Source: Nitrospirota bacterium
GTDB lineage: Bacteria; Nitrospirota; Nitrospiria; Nitrospirales; UBA8639
Direction: 5' to 3'
Assembly: GCA_003695915.1 (NCBI GenBank)
Contig: RFGF01000070.1
Span: forward strand, 1 to 51,205
Length of the DNA: 51,205 nt
A program made the position numbers and the translations under genes. The notes under the pieces were generated by a model, which was given only the letters and a program-made list of their open reading frames with translations, was not told the origin of the DNA and ran no database searches. How positions within the stretch are numbered: position 1 is the first letter of the stretch; each line of letters opens with the position of its first letter. Of the stretch, positions 47,680 through 51,205 are shown one piece after another.

Positions 47680-48162
47680 TCATACGGCATCAGGATTGAG
47701 TGAAGGGTAGGGGGAAACCCGGCAGGCTTCAAGAGTGCTCCGCACACGATATCCCCCGGCCATCCGTTCCTTCCAAAAAAGACCCGTCACTTCCACCATG
47801 GCATCGGTGGCAATGGGAGTGTTTCCCAATGTGCGATCAAAGCGGCCGAAAACCACCAGAGTCTGAGCTTGTTCTTCAAGAACAAAAACGAAATCGAGGA
47901 ACAATTCCGTTTCGTCCAGATGAAGTTCGGGCTGGGTAATTCGACCGCGTACCGTCACGTACCGTAAGTGGTAACGATCGGGGGCGGCCACGAGTGTCGC
48001 GATAGATACCAGAATGGGTTCCCTGGTGCGATCGCAGGCTAATGTCTTTGAGCCTACTATGGCGATAACTGGCGAGGGGGAAAAGGGCAGACTATTCGAA
48101 GTTGAAAGTGCCAAACCGATTGCGCCTATCAAAAAAACGCGTCGCATCATTGTTCCCGTCAC
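47680..48162 (-). CDS. Secreted protein of unknown function, probable OB-fold
   Basis: A 160-residue protein with a signal peptide (MMRRVFLIGAIGLALS). The mature part shows the pattern YVTVRGRITQPELHLDETELFLDFVFVLEEQAQTLVV in pieces (VTVRGRI, LFLDFVFVLEE, MVEVTGLF), as in small periplasmic OB-fold proteins, but I do not know a named family. It is convergent with the glycosyltransferase gene. The start may be 48162 or the ATG pair four codons later. Confidence 0.65.
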   Translation of the reverse strand: MTGTMMRRVFLIGAIGLALSTSNSLPFSPSPVIAIVGSKTLACDRTREPILVSIATLVAAPDRYHLRYVTVRGRITQPELHLDETELFLDFVFVLEEQAQTLVVFGRFDRTLGNTPIATDAMVEVTGLFWKERMAGGYRVRSTLEACRVSPYPSLNPDAV

Positions 48163-48560
48163 GGATGCCTGTTGACGAGTATACCCTGCTTATTTCAGTA
48201 AGCGAATTTCGCTTGGATTGGAGTTGTTGCAGGGTTCAGACTCTATTGACCAGACATGAGATATTTAAGCAGAAGCACTATGAACATGGGAAATTGTGGT
48301 AAGTGGCTGTCATATCTCTGGTGTCTCTGCATGGGACAACAGATGTGAGTGGAAACCTGATCCTTCGAACACGATTCGAGCGATCATCTGTTCGGTGGAT
48401 CATTGAAAGGGGTTCAAATTGTGGTTTATGATTGATCGCGTATTGCCGGTCGATCCATCGAATGATCCAGCCTCGTCTCGTGGGTATTCGATGTTTCCTA
48501 GGAGTGCTGGTATTGTCTCGTGGATTCTCCAAGTGCAGCGAGTGGGAATGAGTGCGGACC
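48163..48560. other. 398-base intergenic region
   Basis: It contains one perfect dyad, AAGCGAA-t-TTCGCTT (48200-48214), between the divergent secreted protein and J-domain genes, a possible operator. No promoter matches well enough to call, and I see no reading frame that looks like a gene. Confidence 0.45.
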
Positions 48561-48902
48561 ATGCCTCGACTGGATTATTTTGCCATACTTGGCGTCAGTC
48601 CTGGCGCAACTGCCGAGGAAATCAAAAAAGCGTATCGTCAGCTGGTCTTCAAGTATCATCCTGATCGAAATCGCGACGATCCCGCTGCTGAAGCGAAAAT
48701 CCGGGACATCAATGCCGCCTATGAAATTTTGAGCGAACCGGACTCGCGTCTGGCTTATGAACGGCTCCGCTATGGCGGGTACCATCCCTCGCGATCGTCA
48801 GTCTACGAAACGGCCGAAGAGGAAACGAGTAATCCATCCGCCGTGTTGCAGGCGATGGAACAAAAACTTCAAGATGAGGCGCGGCAGGAAACATTTCGAT
48901 AG
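48561..48902 (+). CDS. J-domain protein (DnaJ-like co-chaperone)
   Basis: A 113-residue protein containing a complete J domain: MPRLDYFAILGVSPGATAEEIKKAYR with the HPD motif at residues 33-35 (KYHPDRN) and INAAYEILSEPDSRLAYE. It lacks the Gly/Phe, zinc-finger and C-terminal domains of DnaJ, so it is a class C J-protein, with a short acidic tail of 40 residues. It would stimulate the ATPase of an Hsp70, possibly the DnaK at the start of the window. ATG 48561 starts at the conserved MPRLDYF; a GTG three codons earlier is possible. Confidence 0.9.
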   Translation: MPRLDYFAILGVSPGATAEEIKKAYRQLVFKYHPDRNRDDPAAEAKIRDINAAYEILSEPDSRLAYERLRYGGYHPSRSSVYETAEEETSNPSAVLQAMEQKLQDEARQETFR

Positions 48903-48905
48903 CTG

Positions 48906-49229
48906 TTGAAAAATGTTTCAAAAATCAAGCAAGAACTCGCCGTCATTCGGCAGCGGGTTGTCGAACTTCAGGGGTATGACTCGTTTCGGCACGAGATTGT
49001 GATGGCACGGGGGGAAGAGGCGATTCAGGACTTGATCTCGACTGAAATGGCACGGAAACGGCAACACCTTGTGGATGTTGCCCTCCAGATGATGCTGGCA
49101 CAAGGTGTGGCACCGTCGAACAACGAAACTCAAGTCCAGGTCTTACGCGCCCAACTCGATAGAGTCTATGAGCGTGGTTGGGTTCAAGGTTATGTACACG
49201 CGTGTGAATTGTTTTATGCCCGTCGATAA
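48906..49229 (+). CDS. Protein of unknown function adjacent to the J-protein
   Basis: A 107-residue, helical protein (KNVSKIKQELAVIRQRVVEL at the start, then YDSFRHEIVMARGEEAIQDL) beginning with TTG 48906, 3 bases after the J-protein stop. Its C-terminus reads RGWVQGYVHACELFYARR. The composition and amphipathic pattern suggest a coiled-coil or helical bundle. I do not recognise a family. The close spacing suggests it is co-translated with the J-protein and could be its substrate adaptor. Confidence 0.55.
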   Translation: MKNVSKIKQELAVIRQRVVELQGYDSFRHEIVMARGEEAIQDLISTEMARKRQHLVDVALQMMLAQGVAPSNNETQVQVLRAQLDRVYERGWVQGYVHACELFYARR

Positions 49230-49383
49230 GATATCGAGAGATCCGTTTTTGCAGGGACGACGAAGAATCTTTAATTAGGGAGATTCCCTGCCGTCCGATT
49301 TAGGGGAACAACGTGTTTTTGCTAGCGGATTTTCCACAAAATACCTAGAGGGTTGCAGGTTTTCATGCTGGCCGCTATTTGGG

Positions 49384-49653
49384 TTATTCGGTGTCGAAAG
49401 GCGAGGTGTCTTGTCGATGTGCGCCTGGGTTCGCGCTTGAGACCTGTTTTGTTTGCGCCTGCTGGCGTGCTTCCTGAGAGAGCTCGACTCGATCGACCTG
49501 CTCGGAGACGGCAAGGTTCGATTTGTCGGTTGAAGCAGACTCATCGTGTGAGGCTGCTCGCTGAAGAGAGGCGATCTCGTGTTCACGAAACACGGAAGGT
49601 ACGGAATGAGAAGACGAAAATGTTGGGGGGACATTCGAAATCGTAATGGCCAT
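49384..49653 (-). CDS. Small protein with a DRVELS motif, unknown function
   Basis: An 89-residue, polar, probably disordered protein, MAITISNVPPTFSSSHSV at the start. It contains SEQVDRVELSQEARQQAQ, matching the DRVELS segment of the FlgM-like protein at 43900-44223 but without the sigma-binding helices. The start is ATG 49653 with GGAGG 6 bases upstream. It may be a motility-related peptide. Function unknown. Confidence 0.55.
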   Translation of the reverse strand: MAITISNVPPTFSSSHSVPSVFREHEIASLQRAASHDESASTDKSNLAVSEQVDRVELSQEARQQAQTKQVSSANPGAHRQDTSPFDTE

Positions 49654-49787
49654 AGTTGCCTCCGTGGTAGCATCCGAGTGATCGGGCAAGGATCGTTGCC
49701 CATTCTTTCGGAAACATTGAGGAAAAGCTTGAGTATGCGAGTTTGCAGTTTTCCTTCTCCATGCGTTGGTGTGCTTGGAATGGGAAT

Positions 49788-50267
49788 CTATTCCCAACCG
49801 ATGGGCTCATAGCCCCGTTCTTTGAGGCAGCGGTTGACGAAATTCCGATAGGTTGGACTTGGCTTGGTCGATGAAAAGAGTCCTCTCAGAAATCCATAGG
49901 TTGCTCCTGTTGCACCCCCAACTGCAGCCCCGGTTCCTGCAGACCCTCCGCTGACTGCTCCGCCTACGGCTCCCGTTGCAGCACCTGTTGCCGCGCCGAT
50001 AGCCGTATGCCCGGCAATCCGTTCAACGGTATGCGAGGACGTGTATCGCTCCGCAAGTGCGCGACATTCAGCAATGTCCCGTTCCGCTTGTGATTCACCA
50101 ACTCGTTTGAGATGATCGTTTGGGTAGAGGACGGGTTGTGGGGCAGCGCATCCGACGAAAGTCAGCAAGAAGACGATGAGGCAAAGCCGGATCTGCGACC
50201 AGAGCGATAAAGCCCTTGATGCACAAAAGAGGTGTTTCTCTTGAATCGTCAGCGACGGCGATCTCAT
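49788..50267 (-). CDS. Glycine-zipper lipoprotein
   Basis: A 159-residue protein with a signal peptide and lipobox FVGC at residues 37-40. The mature part has a Cys/Arg-rich segment followed by a long glycine-zipper stretch (AIGAATGAATGAVGGAVSGG and onward, about residues 95-130) and a C-terminal conserved tail (YRNFVNRCLKERGYEPIGW). Glycine-zipper lipoproteins such as the SlyB/YMGG group associate with the outer membrane. I chose ATG 50267, which overlaps the upstream SDR stop by ATGA; the frame continues to 50516, but that part is antisense to the SDR. Confidence 0.85.
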   Translation of the reverse strand: MRSPSLTIQEKHLFCASRALSLWSQIRLCLIVFLLTFVGCAAPQPVLYPNDHLKRVGESQAERDIAECRALAERYTSSHTVERIAGHTAIGAATGAATGAVGGAVSGGSAGTGAAVGGATGATYGFLRGLFSSTKPSPTYRNFVNRCLKERGYEPIGWE

Positions 50268-51088
50268 CGTGAGGCTTCTGCTAACCTTCTGCGAGTGACA
50301 ATATGGCTCATTCGACTGACCAGTGACGAGGGCATAAGGCGGCTCACGAGACGCAAAATTCGACCCTGCCAGCCCACGGGCACACAGACGCGGCTGGTAT
50401 GGAGCGCACGAAGCGATGCTGCGACGACGTGCTGAACGCATTGGGCCGGCAATGGATAAGAGCAAGAAACACCGGCAGTCCGGTGAAAATCGGTGGCCGT
50501 GTATCCGGGGCAACATGCTTGAATGTGGACTCCAAAGGGACGCACTTCTTCGGCCAAAGCTTCAGAGAAGGTTATTAAAAAAGTTTTGGTTGCAGCATAC
50601 TCCGCCATATAAGGAAGGGAGAAAAAGCCTGCGACAGATGCAACATTGATAATAGCGCCGGTCCTCGCTTCAACCATGGAGGGGAGGAAGAGACGAATAG
50701 ATTCCACCACCGTATTGATATGCAACCTCAGCATCTCCTGAACCTTGCTCAATGGATGCGTCACGAACGGTCCATAGAGACCAAATCCTGCATTGTTGAT
50801 AAGGAGACGGGTATGCGGCGCTCGGGCAGAAGCAGCGCTATACAGTCGTTGCGCAGCACCTGGCTGTGAAAGATCGAGCAATTCCAGTTCGATATCTACC
50901 GCATATTGAGCTGACAAAGTTGTGGCCACCGTTTCGAGTCGTGCTTGGTCGCGAGCTACCAAGAGAAGGTTGTATCCGCGTTCCGCCAATGCTCGAGCAT
51001 ATTCAGCGCCGATGCCTCGGGAAGCGCCGGTAACGACAGCCAATGGCCGGAAAGACGAGGCCTTGTCGATCTCAGGAGCTTCTCGCAT
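50264..51088 (-). CDS. Short-chain dehydrogenase/reductase (SDR)
   Basis: A 274-residue classical SDR. The cofactor motif TGASRGIG is at residues 20-27, NNAG follows in LLINNAGFGLYGPF, the catalytic Ser is in NVASVAG, and Tyr-Lys in YAATK. Arg residues after the first Rossmann strand (ARDQARLE) suggest NADP preference. Substrate unknown. The C-terminal tail is basic and hydrophobic (RILRLVSRLMPSSLVSRM) and could sit on the membrane. It ends overlapping the start of the glycine-zipper lipoprotein. The start is ATG 51088; 117 bases to the window edge hold nothing I can name. Confidence 0.92.
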   Translation of the reverse strand: MREAPEIDKASSFRPLAVVTGASRGIGAEYARALAERGYNLLLVARDQARLETVATTLSAQYAVDIELELLDLSQPGAAQRLYSAASARAPHTRLLINNAGFGLYGPFVTHPLSKVQEMLRLHINTVVESIRLFLPSMVEARTGAIINVASVAGFFSLPYMAEYAATKTFLITFSEALAEEVRPFGVHIQACCPGYTATDFHRTAGVSCSYPLPAQCVQHVVAASLRALHTSRVCVPVGWQGRILRLVSRLMPSSLVSRMSHIVTRRRLAEASR

Positions 51089-51205
51089 CTCGGTCGAGAT
51101 TACTGTTCGTTCGCATTACCGGTCAAGTTTTCGACTGTGTCCTCGAGAGCTCCACGAGGAGGATGAGGTGGAATTTCGAGAACATTCACGTTCGGACTTT
51201 AGAAA

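Overview
The window is ordinary chromosomal DNA of moderate GC content from a Gram-negative-type (diderm) bacterium. It carries LptF and LptG, lipoproteins, a FliA-type sigma factor with an FlgM-like anti-sigma factor, and many envelope-directed proteins. The gene set, with stacked PAS hybrid kinases, paired M16 peptidases, a BNR-repeat lipoprotein and a giant NHL-repeat protein, resembles what I would expect from Nitrospirota (Nitrospira-like). That assignment is inference from gene content, not proof. I see no tRNA, rRNA, CRISPR array, intact insertion sequence or phage gene.

Layout. Positions 1-7.5 kb form a single minus-strand run reading valS, nadC, birA, coaX, grpE and dnaK (dnaK is cut by the window edge): translation, NAD, biotin and CoA functions followed by the heat-shock chaperones. 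Positions 7.8-13.6 kb (plus strand) hold a tiny basic protein, a HAD hydrolase and two overlapping sensor kinase genes; the first kinase has a decayed ATP-binding domain. A convergent terminator separates them from a SAM methyltransferase, followed by 1.1 kb without a convincing gene. Positions 15.8-22.5 kb (plus) hold an envelope proteolysis block (catalytic M16, non-catalytic M16, M48 lipoprotein, BNR lipoprotein) and then an isolated clpX with an enlarged zinc domain. Positions 22.6-30.5 kb hold a UDP-sugar epimerase/decarboxylase-like gene, a sulfite-oxidase-type molybdoenzyme and the minus-strand run guaB, guaA, rluB-like, aspS.

Positions 30.7-33.7 kb encode a protein of about 980 residues with two six-bladed NHL propellers separated by FN3/Ig-like domains. 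Next come a cold-shock gene with a terminator-like hairpin in its leader, lptF-lptG, a sigma-28-family factor, two tiny Cys-rich reading frames and a DAHP synthase. Positions 39.96-42.89 kb are a heavily decayed GMC oxidoreductase/alpha-beta hydrolase fusion gene. The last 8 kb are a mosaic of small regulatory and envelope genes: a PilZ protein, an FlgM-like protein with a perfect 18-bp palindrome at its start, an FNR-like reductase, a zinc-ribbon protein, a TPR protein, a glycosyltransferase-like protein, a J-domain protein with a partner, a glycine-zipper lipoprotein and a short-chain dehydrogenase.

The points most worth a second look are the cspA leader attenuator, the degenerate kinase fused by overlap to a hybrid kinase, the ClpX zinc-domain insertion, the double-propeller NHL protein, and the FliA/FlgM/PilZ set lying away from any flagellar structural gene.
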